In this document: piece by piece, positions 44,141 through 53,654 of the stretch
How positions within the stretch are numbered: the first letter of the stretch is position 1
Layout of the letters: each line of letters opens with the position of its first letter
Assembly: GCF_004028275.1 (NCBI RefSeq)
Contig: NZ_CP035033.1
Location: 1,922,001-1,986,000, forward strand
DNA: 64,000 nucleotides
Direction of reading: 5' to 3'
Source of the DNA: Hydrogenovibrio thermophilus
GTDB lineage: Bacteria > Pseudomonadota > Gammaproteobacteria > Thiomicrospirales > Thiomicrospiraceae
Translations under genes and position numbers: made by a program
The notes under the pieces: generated by a model
Seen by the model: the letters and a program-made list of their open reading frames with translations, nothing else
Databases searched by the model: none
What the model was told of the DNA's origin: nothing

Positions 44141-44345
44141 GATTCTTTACGCTGAATGAGTGTGAACGTCGGATGAAACGGCGCCTAAAAGAGTTTAAAA
44201 CTCGACGGATTGAATCATGATAGCGCAAATTCGCGACAAGACAAACGCAAAAACAATGAGGGAATAAATTTAGAAGAGGAGGAAGAAAAAGGCCGGTGAA
44301 CCGAAGTCCACCGGTTGACATTACGTCAAGGAAGGATTGCCTGAA

Positions 44346-44513
44346 TTATTGGTAATCGGTATACGAATGGTTTTCGTGATAGAACGAATAAACAATCACG
44401 CCAAGCGTCACCAATACGGACAAGCCAAGAATCAATCCAATCATGGTCGGATTATTCGCAAACGTGAAGTAGGCCGTGGCCCCTTCCCAACTGGTAATTG
44501 GACTCGCATTCAT
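44346..44513 (-). CDS. 55-residue single-pass membrane protein behind the Amt gene
   Basis: ATG 44513 has GGAGAAA upstream and reads MNASPITSWEGATAYFTFAN, then one hydrophobic helix (PTMIGLILGLSVLVTLGVI) and a Tyr/His-rich cytoplasmic tail (YSFYHENHSYTDYQ). It lies 43 bases downstream of the amt stop on the same strand, so it may be a small partner of the transporter. I know no family for it. Confidence 0.6.
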   Translation of the reverse strand: MNASPITSWEGATAYFTFANNPTMIGLILGLSVLVTLGVIVYSFYHENHSYTDYQ

Positions 44514-44556
44514 CGTATTTCTCCTTTATTACGTTGAATATTACTCTGAAATCAAA

Positions 44557-45903
44557 TTAAGCGGTTTTTCCGACGGAAACACCGGAATCATCTTTGCCGT
44601 TATAAGCCGGAACCGATTCAGGATACGCTTGCAACGGTACTTCGACGATGTCCAAACCGGCCATTTCGGCTTTCGGTGGCACACGCAACAAACCGAACTT
44701 CGCCAATACCAACGATACGAAGTATCCAGGAATGAAGCCGACTAGCGCCATGACAACCGCACTTTGCAATTGACCCATGAAGGAAATGTTCGGCGCACCT
44801 TCGACCACATTCGGGAAGCCGCTGAACACACCCAGCATCAACAAACCGACCACACCACTGGCACCGTGCACACCGAAGGCACCGACCGGATCGTCGAGTT
44901 TGAAACGCGAGGACAGTATCTTATCGACCATTGGCGCGACGGCACCACCGATGAAGGCGATCAGGAACGCAAGCGGTGGATAGTAAAGATCCAGACCTGG
45001 CGCGGAAGCCACGATACCGGCAATCGCACCGGACAACATCCAGAACGGCTGACGTGTCATGACATAAGCCCCGATAATCCCGCCGGCAATCGCCATCAAG
45101 GTATTGAAACTAATCGCGGAAAGCGTGGTTTCGTTACCGAAAATAGACGTCCATTGCGCGCCCGGCATATAGATGATACAACCGCCCAGGAAACCGAAGA
45201 AACCGACCACGATCAACATCAAACCGATCATGCTCATCGGTACGCTGTGACCGACAATCGTATTCACTTCGCCCTTCGGACCGAATCGACCGATACGTGC
45301 GCCCAGATTCAGCAACACACCCAAGGCAAAGAAGCCCGCGACCATGTGCACGGCACCGGCGGCACCAAAGTCATGATAGCCCCATTCGGTGGTCAACCAA
45401 CCGGTTGGGTGCCAACCCCAAGACGCGGCCAAAATCCACACCACAGACCCCAGCAGAACCGCCAGAACCAGGAAGGAACTCATGCGAATACGCTCGATGA
45501 CCGCGCCCGAGAAAATCGACGCCGTGGTCGCTGCGAACAGCACGAAAGCACCCCAGAAGATACCGGAGGCATTATCCGACAAGTTCGGCCCCATGTTTTC
45601 CGACCAAGGCAACCCGGCGGCGCCTGCTTCGAAATCCGGAACGAACCCGTTGTACATACTCAAATAAATCCACCATCCGATGAAAAAGAAAGTGGGAACC
45701 ATAAACGCAAACGCCAGAATATTCTTAACCCCGGACGCCAATGCGTTCTTAAGACGGGACGCGCCCATCTCATAGGCCAGGAAACCGACGTGAATAATGA
45801 CCATCAGACCGGTACAGAACCAATAGAAAATTTCCATATTGATTGTATCGGACATTTCAATCATCGCCTGTAAACTGGCTAATGTAGGTGCTGATTGCTC
45901 CAT
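44557..45903 (-). CDS. amt: Amt/Rh-family ammonium (or methylamine) transporter
   Basis: A 448-residue, ~11-helix channel. Amt hallmarks are visible: DFGAAGAVHMVAGFFALGV (pore His), FGVHGASGVVGLLMLGVFSG (second pore His), MPGAQWTSIFG, and SGAVIERIRMSSFL. The N-terminus departs from the enteric AmtB type (TGLMVIIHVGFLAYEMGASR in helix 1). No GlnK gene is next to it. Its position between a 55-residue membrane protein and tdm suggests ammonium or methylammonium uptake tied to methylated-amine use. Substrate is inferred from the family and context. Confidence 0.85.
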   Translation of the reverse strand: MEQSAPTLASLQAMIEMSDTINMEIFYWFCTGLMVIIHVGFLAYEMGASRLKNALASGVKNILAFAFMVPTFFFIGWWIYLSMYNGFVPDFEAGAAGLPWSENMGPNLSDNASGIFWGAFVLFAATTASIFSGAVIERIRMSSFLVLAVLLGSVVWILAASWGWHPTGWLTTEWGYHDFGAAGAVHMVAGFFALGVLLNLGARIGRFGPKGEVNTIVGHSVPMSMIGLMLIVVGFFGFLGGCIIYMPGAQWTSIFGNETTLSAISFNTLMAIAGGIIGAYVMTRQPFWMLSGAIAGIVASAPGLDLYYPPLAFLIAFIGGAVAPMVDKILSSRFKLDDPVGAFGVHGASGVVGLLMLGVFSGFPNVVEGAPNISFMGQLQSAVVMALVGFIPGYFVSLVLAKFGLLRVPPKAEMAGLDIVEVPLQAYPESVPAYNGKDDSGVSVGKTA

Positions 45904-46264
45904 AATTGAAACCTCTTAAAGTTGATTAAAGGACCCATCTAATCGTTCAAAAAAACTCAATCCCGATACGCGGTGCGTTTCGAATCTCAATTTTTTCGAA
46001 CAACTTCCTCAGGTCTAACACGACACGCCGAGCATCCAAAACCGAACCTTTCCCGACAATGCCAAACAAAACCGCCCCTTTTGGAACGCTCAAAACAACA
46101 CGTTTTTAACCACCTTTAAAGTCCCCGATGACTGAAAATGGCATCCAAACGCAAGCCACAAAACCAATGCCTGTCAGCATTGCAAATAAATGATGTCGCC
46201 TTCGTCGGCCCCCTGACATCACTTAAATTCATTGAAATGGAGCAAGATAAGCCCCATTTATAGA
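45904..46264. other. Intergenic region between tdm and amt
   Basis: 361 bp with no supported gene. The tdm end is to the right and the amt start to the left, both on the minus strand. I looked for a sigma-54 motif (TGGCAC-N5-TTGC) upstream of amt and found none, and saw no strong terminator. Confidence 0.5.
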
Positions 46265-48535
46265 TTAACTTCTCACCCGGGTTCGTTCCGGATCGTAAAA
46301 CGGTAAGGCCACCACCTTGGCCGGAATGCGTTTTTGCTGCCCGTCCAGCTGCCCGACTTCCAGCTCGGTATCCACCGCGGCGAAGTCGGGTGCCAGACGG
46401 CACAGCGCGATCTGTTTTTTCAAAATCGGCGAAAAGGTCGCGCTGGTGACAACGCCGACCGGGAAACGCCCGTTGTAAATCTTGTCGCCGTGATGCACAG
46501 GTTCATTGCTTTGCACCGCCAGCCCCATCAATTTATGACGGCTTTCCGGTGCCTGACGCTCAATCGCCTGACGCCCGACAAAATCTTCATCGTTGGTTTT
46601 CAGCGGCGTGGTAAAACCGATGCCCGCTTCAAACGGATTGGTTTCCGGGCAGAATTCATGCTCGGCGAAAATCAAACCGGCTTCGATGCGCAGCTTATCC
46701 AGCGCATCGAAGCCCAAGGGCGCGATGCCGTATGCCTGACCGGCTTCCCAAATCACATCCCACAAGGTTTCCGCATCGTCCGGGTGGCACCAGACTTCAA
46801 ATCCCAGCTCCCCGGTGTAACCGGTACGGGACACCATCACCGGCGTTCCGGTCGGCCCGCCTAGGCGTCCGATGGTGAAATGGAACCAGGCCAGGTCCGC
46901 CACATCCGTTTGGTGTTCCGGCGTCCAAATCAGCTCTTGCAACAGCGCCCGACTGTTCGGGCCTTGCACCGCGACATTGTGGAGCTGGTCGGTCGATTCG
47001 CGCACCGTGACCTGATGCCCGGTTTTCTCCGCCAACTCGCGCAACCATTTGCCGGTATAAGGATCACCACACACCCAACGGAACGCCCGGTCGCTCATTT
47101 TGAACAAGGTGCCATCGTCAATCATGCCGCCGGTTTCGTTGCAAATCGCCGAATAGACGATTTCCCCCACCGAGACGCGTCGAACATTACGGGTAATGGC
47201 ATACTGCATGAACACTTCGGCATCCGAACCGACCACTTCGAACTTACGCAGCGGTGTCAGGTCAATCATGGCGACCTTTTCACGGCACGCCAGATATTCG
47301 GCATTGACGCCCCAGCCTTCGTATTCGGTCGCCACCCAGTAACCCCGGTATTCGGCAAAATGTTTGGTGAGTTTCGACGTTCGACTGTGAAAGCCGGTTT
47401 GCTTGGTCATGCGGGACAACTCCTCTGGAATGGTTCGATAAGCGATGGAACGGGTAAATTGTTCGTTCTCATCGTAGATTCGGACATGAATGTCGGTCGG
47501 ATGCCAACCGTTGGCCGGGTCGATGTCATCCGGGCAGGCCGACGAGGCACACAACAAATCCCGATTGGCTTTCAACAAAACGTAATCGCCGGGGCGAGAC
47601 CAGGGTTCCGCAAACCCGATGGTGCCACACGGCTCGACATAGGTATTGAAGAAGAAATTAATCGCCGGCCAGCCACTGCGCGGTTGAATACCGTATTTTT
47701 TCAAAGCGTTGTTGAAGTTCTCGGTACAACTGATGTGACCGAAATACCCCTGGTCTTCATAAAACTTCGGACTGCAGGCGAACAGGAAGCTGTCATGACA
47801 ACCGACCGTATCCTGAACCACTTCCAACATGGTTTGCTGGTCTTCGTCCATGAACTTGGAAAACAATCCCGGTTGCGGTAAGGACAAACCCATATTGGTT
47901 CGGGTCGCGGTGCCGTCGATCATCTTTTCTTGCCCGGCTTCCAGCGCGGCCTTATCGAATGCGATGAAGTCGGAGCTTTGTTTGCCTTGCACGTCGATGA
48001 TTTGAATCCACTGCCCGGCTTTCACTTCATAAGTGCGTGCGCTGCTGTGCGGAACGCGGATTTCCTGTACCGGTTCGGCCAGCGGTTCCGGCAAATCAAC
48101 CGGCGCCTGGGCATAATGCACCACCTTCAACTCGGTGGTCGGCTGATGGGCATCCACCGCCATGTTGTCGCCCGCGGCCACCACAACGAGTGTGACATCC
48201 TGCTCGGGTGAAATATCCGGTAAAGCTTGCGCAGTAAACGTATAGGCGTCACTCAAGGCCGCCTCTTTCACCTGCCAATTCTGAAACCGCGCTTTCAAAC
48301 GATTAGAGGCCTGACCGTTGGCGGCCATCAGATTTAGGGTGCCATTCGCCGGACCGACCGTCACGGCGTCCGAAACCGGTAACCGATAACCGTTGTCGGA
48401 AGCGAAGAACACTTCACATCCCTGACAACCGTCGACCGAAGCCACTTGCACCCGATCGCCCGCTTGGACCGACAGACAGATGGCGTCCTGTCCGGGAATC
48501 CGGTACCCCTTTACATAGGCATGTGTTTGCGTCAT
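46265..48535 (-). CDS. tdm: Trimethylamine N-oxide demethylase (DUF1989-GcvT fusion)
   Basis: From ATG 48535 (MTQTHAYVKGYRIP) 756 residues. The N-terminal ~380 residues are DUF1989-type, with candidate zinc-site segments IDVQGKQSSDFIAF, TVGCHDSFLFACSPKFY, YFGHISCTENF and LLCASSACPDDIDP. The C-terminal half is a tetrahydrofolate-binding GcvT domain (MIDLTPLRKFEVVGSDAEVF, SRTGYTGELGFEVWCHPDD, EFCPETNPFEAGIGF). This fusion is the architecture of Tdm, which splits TMAO into dimethylamine and formaldehyde, the latter caught on folate. Tmm and the dimethylamine demethylase genes lie nearby. A separate role in DUF1989-linked urea metabolism is less likely. Confidence 0.88.
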   Translation of the reverse strand: MTQTHAYVKGYRIPGQDAICLSVQAGDRVQVASVDGCQGCEVFFASDNGYRLPVSDAVTVGPANGTLNLMAANGQASNRLKARFQNWQVKEAALSDAYTFTAQALPDISPEQDVTLVVVAAGDNMAVDAHQPTTELKVVHYAQAPVDLPEPLAEPVQEIRVPHSSARTYEVKAGQWIQIIDVQGKQSSDFIAFDKAALEAGQEKMIDGTATRTNMGLSLPQPGLFSKFMDEDQQTMLEVVQDTVGCHDSFLFACSPKFYEDQGYFGHISCTENFNNALKKYGIQPRSGWPAINFFFNTYVEPCGTIGFAEPWSRPGDYVLLKANRDLLCASSACPDDIDPANGWHPTDIHVRIYDENEQFTRSIAYRTIPEELSRMTKQTGFHSRTSKLTKHFAEYRGYWVATEYEGWGVNAEYLACREKVAMIDLTPLRKFEVVGSDAEVFMQYAITRNVRRVSVGEIVYSAICNETGGMIDDGTLFKMSDRAFRWVCGDPYTGKWLRELAEKTGHQVTVRESTDQLHNVAVQGPNSRALLQELIWTPEHQTDVADLAWFHFTIGRLGGPTGTPVMVSRTGYTGELGFEVWCHPDDAETLWDVIWEAGQAYGIAPLGFDALDKLRIEAGLIFAEHEFCPETNPFEAGIGFTTPLKTNDEDFVGRQAIERQAPESRHKLMGLAVQSNEPVHHGDKIYNGRFPVGVVTSATFSPILKKQIALCRLAPDFAAVDTELEVGQLDGQQKRIPAKVVALPFYDPERTRVRS

Positions 48536-48854
48536 GATGTTGCTCTCACTGTGCTCAATAAACGATTTGGTACATAACAGCGCATTTGCACTCAATCAGT
48601 GCGATTTCGGCAAAAAGACGATATGACTTTTCCCGACAAAATGCGGATGACTGACCCGATTTATTGATTCCTGATAATAAACAAAATTTACTGATATGAT
48701 TTATTATTCAAGGACTTTGCACAATACTCCGTTGGCAGTAACCCCAATGGAGTAGGCCTGAATTCCGCTCCATGGCATGTTTGGTGCTTCTTCTCGTATC
48801 TGGGTAATAAATTGCACAATCAATGAGCCAAAAAGGTGAGCAAGGTGAGTCGGA
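48536..48854. other. Divergent promoter region between tdm and the sensor kinase gene
   Basis: 319 bp between tdm (minus) and the kinase gene (plus). It is AT-rich on the tdm side and contains an 11-bp inverted repeat at 48725-48754. A minus-strand frame of 71 codons across it has no family features and is not annotated. Confidence 0.5.
48725..48754. promoter_or_regulatory. Inverted repeat in the tdm/sensor-kinase intergenic region
   Basis: TACTCCGTTGG and CCAATGGAGTA, arms of 11 bases with one mismatch and an 8-base spacer. A plausible target for the adjacent NarL-type regulator. Confidence 0.45.
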
Positions 48855-50018
48855 ATGGTTAACCTGGGACAACTGTTATCGTTCAACATTTCCACACTTT
48901 GGCATCGTTCCGTCCGCAAGACAGCGCCTCATGCTTTAAACGCGCTTGATTATTCGGATATCGCCTTCCAGCTGGCCACCACCGACAACCTGAATAACCT
49001 ACTGCCCAGCCTGCTTTCCCAAAGCGCTCTGCAAGCCCAATGCACAGCCGAACTGCCTCATTACGACAGTCTGTTCATCCTGACACCATTGGCCGGTCAT
49101 AAATACCATGTACACGCGTCGGCCCTCCTGCCGCCCAATCCGCAACTGATGAATTATTTCGAATCCCTGCGCATCCGCACACCGGGGCTCAGCAACTCGC
49201 AGCGCATCGACCAGGTCGGCGCGCACAATATTGTGTTCTTCCCGCTGCAAAACCGTGAAAGCCATGAAGAAGCCTATCTGGTGGTGGTTTTCAAAGGTCC
49301 GATTCCCGGGGACAATCACGCCGCCAACCTATTACGTCCATTACGCAACGCATTACAGAAAGGGCTACAGGCGCATCAAAAACACCAGCAGCAAATCGAC
49401 CAGGCCGTGCAGCAGGAACGCGAAGCCCAGGCCGCCGATTTACACGACTCCATCGCACAGATACTGAGTTATCTCAAAATGCGGGCTTATACCTTAAACA
49501 GCGCGTGCCTGGAACTCGAAGACCCGACCTTCCGAAAACTGAGCAAAGACATTGAACAACAAATCGGCTTTGCGCACCGCTTGACCCGCGAGATGATTTC
49601 GTCCTCCCGCGTGACCTATGAAGAACCGCACCTGTCAAGCGCCATCGAAAACACCATGAATGAATTCGAACAGCTTTCCGGCATCGTCTTCGAGCTGGAT
49701 AACCGGGCGAAAGAACCGCTGGAAACCGTCTCGCATCCGAATGAAGTGCTGTTCATCGTGCGTGAAGCGCTGTGTAACCTGGTGCGGCACTCCCATGCCT
49801 CCCACGCACGGATTGTCATGACCCATCGCGCCGATGTTGGCATCAGCATCACCGTGGAAGACAACGGCATCGGCATCCGCCCGGACCCCGCCCGAAAGGA
49901 CAGTTTCGGGCTCCGCATAATGGAAGAACGCGCCCGCAAACTGGGCGCCAAATTACAAATCGAAACGCGTCAGCAAGGTGGCACGCGCGTTTGTTTACGG
50001 CTACCAAGGAAACACTGA
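48855..50018 (+). CDS. NarX/DegS-type sensor histidine kinase, soluble
   Basis: A 387-residue kinase. The HisKA_3 dimerisation helix has the phosphorylated His in AADLHDSIAQILSYLKMRAY (residue ~199), and the ATPase domain shows IVREALCNLVRHSHAS and VEDNGIGI, then DSFGLRIMEERARKLGA. There is no membrane segment; the N-terminal ~160 residues look like a GAF-like sensor region (HYDSLFILTPLAGHKYHVHA). It overlaps the promoter side of tdm and precedes its response regulator by four bases, so it probably senses an internal signal connected to amine or nitrogen metabolism. Confidence 0.88.
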   Translation: MVNLGQLLSFNISTLWHRSVRKTAPHALNALDYSDIAFQLATTDNLNNLLPSLLSQSALQAQCTAELPHYDSLFILTPLAGHKYHVHASALLPPNPQLMNYFESLRIRTPGLSNSQRIDQVGAHNIVFFPLQNRESHEEAYLVVVFKGPIPGDNHAANLLRPLRNALQKGLQAHQKHQQQIDQAVQQEREAQAADLHDSIAQILSYLKMRAYTLNSACLELEDPTFRKLSKDIEQQIGFAHRLTREMISSSRVTYEEPHLSSAIENTMNEFEQLSGIVFELDNRAKEPLETVSHPNEVLFIVREALCNLVRHSHASHARIVMTHRADVGISITVEDNGIGIRPDPARKDSFGLRIMEERARKLGAKLQIETRQQGGTRVCLRLPRKH

Positions 50019-50022
50019 CACC

Positions 50023-50718
50023 ATGAAATCCCCTACGACAGCGAATGCTATCGTCGTCGACGACCACCCTTTATTCCGACGTGGCGTCGTTGAACTGCTG
50101 AATGAAAGCGACCGTTTTGACGTCATGCAATCCTACGGATCGGCATTGGACTTGATTGAAGACATGCCGGAGATACCGCCGGACTTATTGCTGCTGGATT
50201 TGCAGATGCCCGACATGAGCGGCATCGAAGCACTGAAAGCCCTTCGCCCGCAACTGACCGACACCAAAATCGTCATGCTGACGGTGTCGATGGATAGTCA
50301 AAGCCTGATGGAAGCCATCAGCATCGGTGCCGACGGATATCTGCTGAAAGACACCGACTCCGAGCAGATTCTCGACCACCTGTCGGCGGTGCTGGCCGGA
50401 AAAATCGCCATCGACGAATCCGCCGTGACCTTGCTGGCCCAAGGCATTCGCACCCAAGGCCAACCGGCGCCCACGCAACGCGAACCGGAAAACCACGAGG
50501 ACATTCTCAACGAACTGACCGAACGCGAACGCCAAACGCTGGAATTGATTTCAAAAGGCCTCAGCAACAAGCTGATTGCCCGCGAACTCGGCATCAGCGA
50601 CGGTACGGTCAAAGTCTACGTTAAAAATCTGCTGCGCAAACTCGACCTGCATTCCCGGTTGGAGCTTGCGGCCTGGAATCATCGCCTGAAAGCGTCGCAA
50701 ACGGACGAATCGTCATGA
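50023..50718 (+). CDS. NarL/FixJ-type response regulator
   Basis: Start ATG 50023 (MKSPTTANAIVVDDHPLF), since the frame can be opened into the kinase gene but the receiver domain begins here. 231 residues: receiver domain with VVDDHPLFRRGVVELLN and phospho-acceptor Asp in LLLLDLQMPDMSGIEAL, switch Thr in MLTVSMD, Lys in LLKDTDSEQ. The LuxR-type helix-turn-helix is LTERERQTLELISKGLSNKL, GISDGTVKVYVKNLLRKL. The cognate of the preceding kinase, presumably acting on the tdm and tmm promoters. Confidence 0.92.
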   Translation: MKSPTTANAIVVDDHPLFRRGVVELLNESDRFDVMQSYGSALDLIEDMPEIPPDLLLLDLQMPDMSGIEALKALRPQLTDTKIVMLTVSMDSQSLMEAISIGADGYLLKDTDSEQILDHLSAVLAGKIAIDESAVTLLAQGIRTQGQPAPTQREPENHEDILNELTERERQTLELISKGLSNKLIARELGISDGTVKVYVKNLLRKLDLHSRLELAAWNHRLKASQTDESS

Positions 50719-51503
50719 CCGCCTGGCTGCAAAGCGCGGCCGATTGGCTGCGAAGCCCCCAAAGTTTGAATCTGGAGACGCTGATCGACAGCCTCAACGA
50801 CGCCGTCATCGTCATCGAAAAACACAATCGGTTGCAGTACGCCAACCGCCATTGGTCACAATTGACGGGACACGCTTCCGCCGACTGTCAGTACCAACCC
50901 TTCACCCAATTCATCCACCCGGAAGATCGCGTCAACTGGCAAATCGCTTTCCAGAAATTTCACCAGGCCTGCGACAGCCAATTATTATGGCTACGCATTC
51001 TCGATAAGGAGGATGTGGTGCATTGGTGCGAAATACGGGTGCAACCGCTATTGCCCGACCGGCCTTACCCATTAAGCGCCACTTTGTGCGACATCACCCC
51101 GCAAATCCGTTCCGACCAAATAAAGGAAGCCCGTTACCGCAGCCTGAACCGTTTAGTCGACCGGGTGCCCGCGATGATTTATCGCTCCCGCAACAACATC
51201 CACTGGACCATGGAGTTTGTCAGCGATGGTTGCCGGGAGCTGACCGGTTACACGCCGGAAAAGATGATTAACAATGCCGAACTGTCTTACGGTTCGCTGA
51301 TTCACGACGACGACCAGGAAGACGTCTGGTGCAATGTCCAAAAAGCCATACAGGACAACCGTTGTTTTGAAATTGCCTACCGTTTGCGCCACGCGGACGG
51401 TCATACCCGCCAAGTGTACGAAAAAGGCTGTGCCATTTATTCCGATACCGGTTCCATTCTCGGCATCGAAGGCGTGATTTTCGCCTTGGACAGCGTGCTT
51501 TAA
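50715..51503 (+). CDS. Double-PAS domain protein
   Basis: 262 residues overlapping the response regulator by ATGA. Two PAS/PAC units are visible: NDAVIVIEKHNRLQYANRHW (residues ~30-140) and WTMEFVSDGCRELTGYTPEK (~155-262), the latter followed by the PAC-like YRLRHADGHTRQVYEKGCAI. There is no kinase, GGDEF or DNA-binding output, so it probably acts as a sensory partner for the kinase-regulator pair. Ligand unknown; residues for heme or flavin binding are not obvious. Confidence 0.85.
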   Translation: MTAWLQSAADWLRSPQSLNLETLIDSLNDAVIVIEKHNRLQYANRHWSQLTGHASADCQYQPFTQFIHPEDRVNWQIAFQKFHQACDSQLLWLRILDKEDVVHWCEIRVQPLLPDRPYPLSATLCDITPQIRSDQIKEARYRSLNRLVDRVPAMIYRSRNNIHWTMEFVSDGCRELTGYTPEKMINNAELSYGSLIHDDDQEDVWCNVQKAIQDNRCFEIAYRLRHADGHTRQVYEKGCAIYSDTGSILGIEGVIFALDSVL

Positions 51504-51543
51504 CACATCACCTACCCCACTCGCACTACCCCGTTACCCTTTT

Positions 51544-51558
51544 AGAGTTACTAACTCT
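51544..51558. promoter_or_regulatory. Inverted repeat upstream of tmm
   Basis: AGAGTT-ACT-AACTCT, perfect 6-bp arms, ~130 bases before the tmm start. The 184-base gap also has a hairpin-like AAGAAACTT...AAAGAAACG stretch. A candidate regulator site. Confidence 0.4.
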
Positions 51559-51687
51559 TAGGAATACCGAACTCCGGTTAAATCCATTAACTTATCTCCT
51601 AACGAAACAAAGAAACTTTTTTTCTTTAAAAGAAACGTCGTTTCATTACCACACTTATTTTATTAGGTTTCATTAGGAGACATCACC

Positions 51688-53061
51688 ATGACAAAACGTG
51701 TCGCGATTATCGGCGCCGGGCCTAGCGGGCTGGCACAATTGAGAGCTTTCCAATCCGCCCAATCCAAAGGCGCGGACATTCCGGAACTGGTTTGTTTTGA
51801 GAAACAAAGCGATTGGGGCGGTTTGTGGAATTACACCTGGCGCACCGGGCTGGACGAAAACGGCGAGCCGGTGCATTGCAGTATGTATCGTTATCTATGG
51901 TCAAACGGCCCGAAGGAATGTTTGGAGTTCGCGGATTACACCTTCGACGAGCATTTCGGCAAGCCCATCGCCTCCTACCCACCGCGTGAAGTGTTGTGGG
52001 ATTACATTAAAGGCCGGGTCGAAAAAGCCGGTGTCCGGGATTACATCCGTTTCAACACCGTGGTCCGCAACGTTTCATACGATGACGCCTCCGAAACCTT
52101 CACCGTCACGGTTCAAGACCACAATGAAGACAAAATCTATTCCGAAGAATTCGACTATGTGATTTCCGCCTCCGGTCACTTTTCCACACCGAAAGTGCCT
52201 GAATTTGAAGGCTTCCAGACCTTCGGCGGCCGTATCCTGCACGCCCACGATTTCCGCGACGCCTTGGAATTCAAAGACAAAGATATTTTATTGGTAGGCG
52301 CCAGTTACTCGGCGGAAGACATCGGATCGCAATGTTATAAATACGGCGCCAAAAGCATCACCACCTGCTTCCGATCGGCACCGATGGGCTATAAGTGGCC
52401 GGAAAACTGGGAGGAAAGACCGCTTTTGGAGCGCGTCGACACCCACCGCGCCTATTTCGCCGACGGCAGTTCCAAAAAAATCGATGCCATCATCCTGTGC
52501 ACCGGCTATTTACACCACTTCCCATATCTGCCGGACTCCCTGCGTTTGGTGACGGACAACCGACTTTGGCCGCTTGACCTCTATAAAGGCGTGGTCTGGG
52601 AAGATAATCCGAAGTTCTTCTATCTCGGTATGCAAGACCAGTGGTACACCTTCAATATGTTCGATGCCCAGGCCTGGTATGTCCGCGACATCATTCTCGG
52701 GCGCATTCCATTGCCGAGCAAAGCGGAAATGACCCAAAACTCCCAGGCCTGGCGGGAAAAGGAATTGAAGCTGGAAACCGCGGAAGAAATGTACACCTTC
52801 CAAGGCGATTACATTCAGGAACTGATCGACGCCACCGATTATCCGTCTTTCGATATTCCGGCCGTCAACCAGACCTTCCTGGAGTGGAAACACCACAAGA
52901 AGGAAAACATCATGACCTTCCGCGATCATTCCTACCGCTCTTTGATGACCGGCACCATGTCGCCGAAACATCACACGCCGTGGATTGATGCGCTGGACGA
53001 TTCGCTTGAAGCGTATCTCGCGGACGGCCCACAGGACGAAAAACTCGCATCCAACCAATGA
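51688..53061 (+). CDS. tmm: Trimethylamine monooxygenase (bacterial FMO)
   Basis: A 457-residue flavin-containing monooxygenase. FAD-binding [17 protein letters not shown] at the N-terminus, the FMO fingerprint [24 protein letters not shown]-binding [15 protein letters not shown], and [13 protein letters not shown]-type C-terminal region are present. Length and motifs fit Tmm, which oxidises trimethylamine to TMAO (and related thio/nitrogen compounds) with NADPH and O2. RBS AGGAGA precedes ATG 51688. It heads the run tmm - N-demethylase subunits and so would make the substrate for Tdm encoded upstream. Confidence 0.9.
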   Translation: MTKRVAIIGAGPSGLAQLRAFQSAQSKGADIPELVCFEKQSDWGGLWNYTWRTGLDENGEPVHCSMYRYLWSNGPKECLEFADYTFDEHFGKPIASYPPREVLWDYIKGRVEKAGVRDYIRFNTVVRNVSYDDASETFTVTVQDHNEDKIYSEEFDYVISASGHFSTPKVPEFEGFQTFGGRILHAHDFRDALEFKDKDILLVGASYSAEDIGSQCYKYGAKSITTCFRSAPMGYKWPENWEERPLLERVDTHRAYFADGSSKKIDAIILCTGYLHHFPYLPDSLRLVTDNRLWPLDLYKGVVWEDNPKFFYLGMQDQWYTFNMFDAQAWYVRDIILGRIPLPSKAEMTQNSQAWREKELKLETAEEMYTFQGDYIQELIDATDYPSFDIPAVNQTFLEWKHHKKENIMTFRDHSYRSLMTGTMSPKHHTPWIDALDDSLEAYLADGPQDEKLASNQ

Positions 53062-53087
53062 ACCCGGTCAGACATCAGGAGGCGTTT

Positions 53088-53654
53088 ATGCAACCCGTTC
53101 CCAGTATCAAAAGTCGGCCGGTCTATGAAGACATCGGCATCGACCCGTCCGTGCAAAAACATCTGTTCATCGCGCAAACCGGCAGCTTCGACAAATTGGC
53201 GAAAATCTACCAGGCCTGCCCGAGTGATAAAAGTTGCTGGATTGTCGGCGACGACACTCAAGAAAGCCTGCCCGACAACAGTCGTTTCGTTTCGCAGGAC
53301 GGCATCGACACGGTGTTCGGCGAACAGTTCGCCGACCTGCCGATTTCCAGCCACATCTATGTGGCCGGGCAAAACGAATCTTTTTTGTGGGACATCCACA
53401 ACCTCGCCACCCGGGCCGGACTCGCTTCGGAACAGGTGAAGATGTTCGAACCCGTCACCAACCAGAGACGGCTGTTCTGCACCCATTGCTACACCCTCAC
53501 CGAGGGCGTGACCCATTCGCCTTACGAATGCCCGGGCTGCGGTCGCCTATTGTTGGTGCGTGACCATTTCTCCCGCATCCATGCGGCCTATGTCGGCGTC
53601 ATCATCAATGCGGAAGACCCGAACGACATTCCCGAAACAGAGGAGTTGAGCTAA
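53088..53654 (+). CDS. Heme-dependent oxidative N-demethylase, small (gamma-like) subunit
   Basis: Start ATG 53088 (MQPVPSIKSRPVYEDIG), chosen for the strong AGGAGG seven bases upstream; the frame opens at 53058 without a site. 188 residues. The C-terminal third carries a zinc-ribbon-like Cys set, FCTHCYTLTEGVTHSPYECP, then GCGRLLLVRDHFSR. A small subunit of this kind accompanies the reductase and DUF3445 subunits of dimethylamine N-demethylases (HODM, also reported as DmmDABC). Letters are not assigned because I am unsure of the mapping. Confidence 0.72.
   Translation: MQPVPSIKSRPVYEDIGIDPSVQKHLFIAQTGSFDKLAKIYQACPSDKSCWIVGDDTQESLPDNSRFVSQDGIDTVFGEQFADLPISSHIYVAGQNESFLWDIHNLATRAGLASEQVKMFEPVTNQRRLFCTHCYTLTEGVTHSPYECPGCGRLLLVRDHFSRIHAAYVGVIINAEDPNDIPETEELS

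Noticed and set aside
45904-46264. Sigma-54 promoter or GlnK gene upstream of amt
   Set aside because: Neither a GG...GC -24/-12 motif nor a PII-like frame is present in this gap.
46116-46403. Minus-strand ORF of 95 codons overlapping the end of tdm
   Set aside because: Out of frame with tdm, whose C-terminal GcvT domain is complete, and without recognisable domains.
48704-48919. Minus-strand ORF of 71 codons across the tdm/kinase intergenic region
   Set aside because: It overlaps the start of the kinase gene, has no homology-like pattern, and covers a probable operator.
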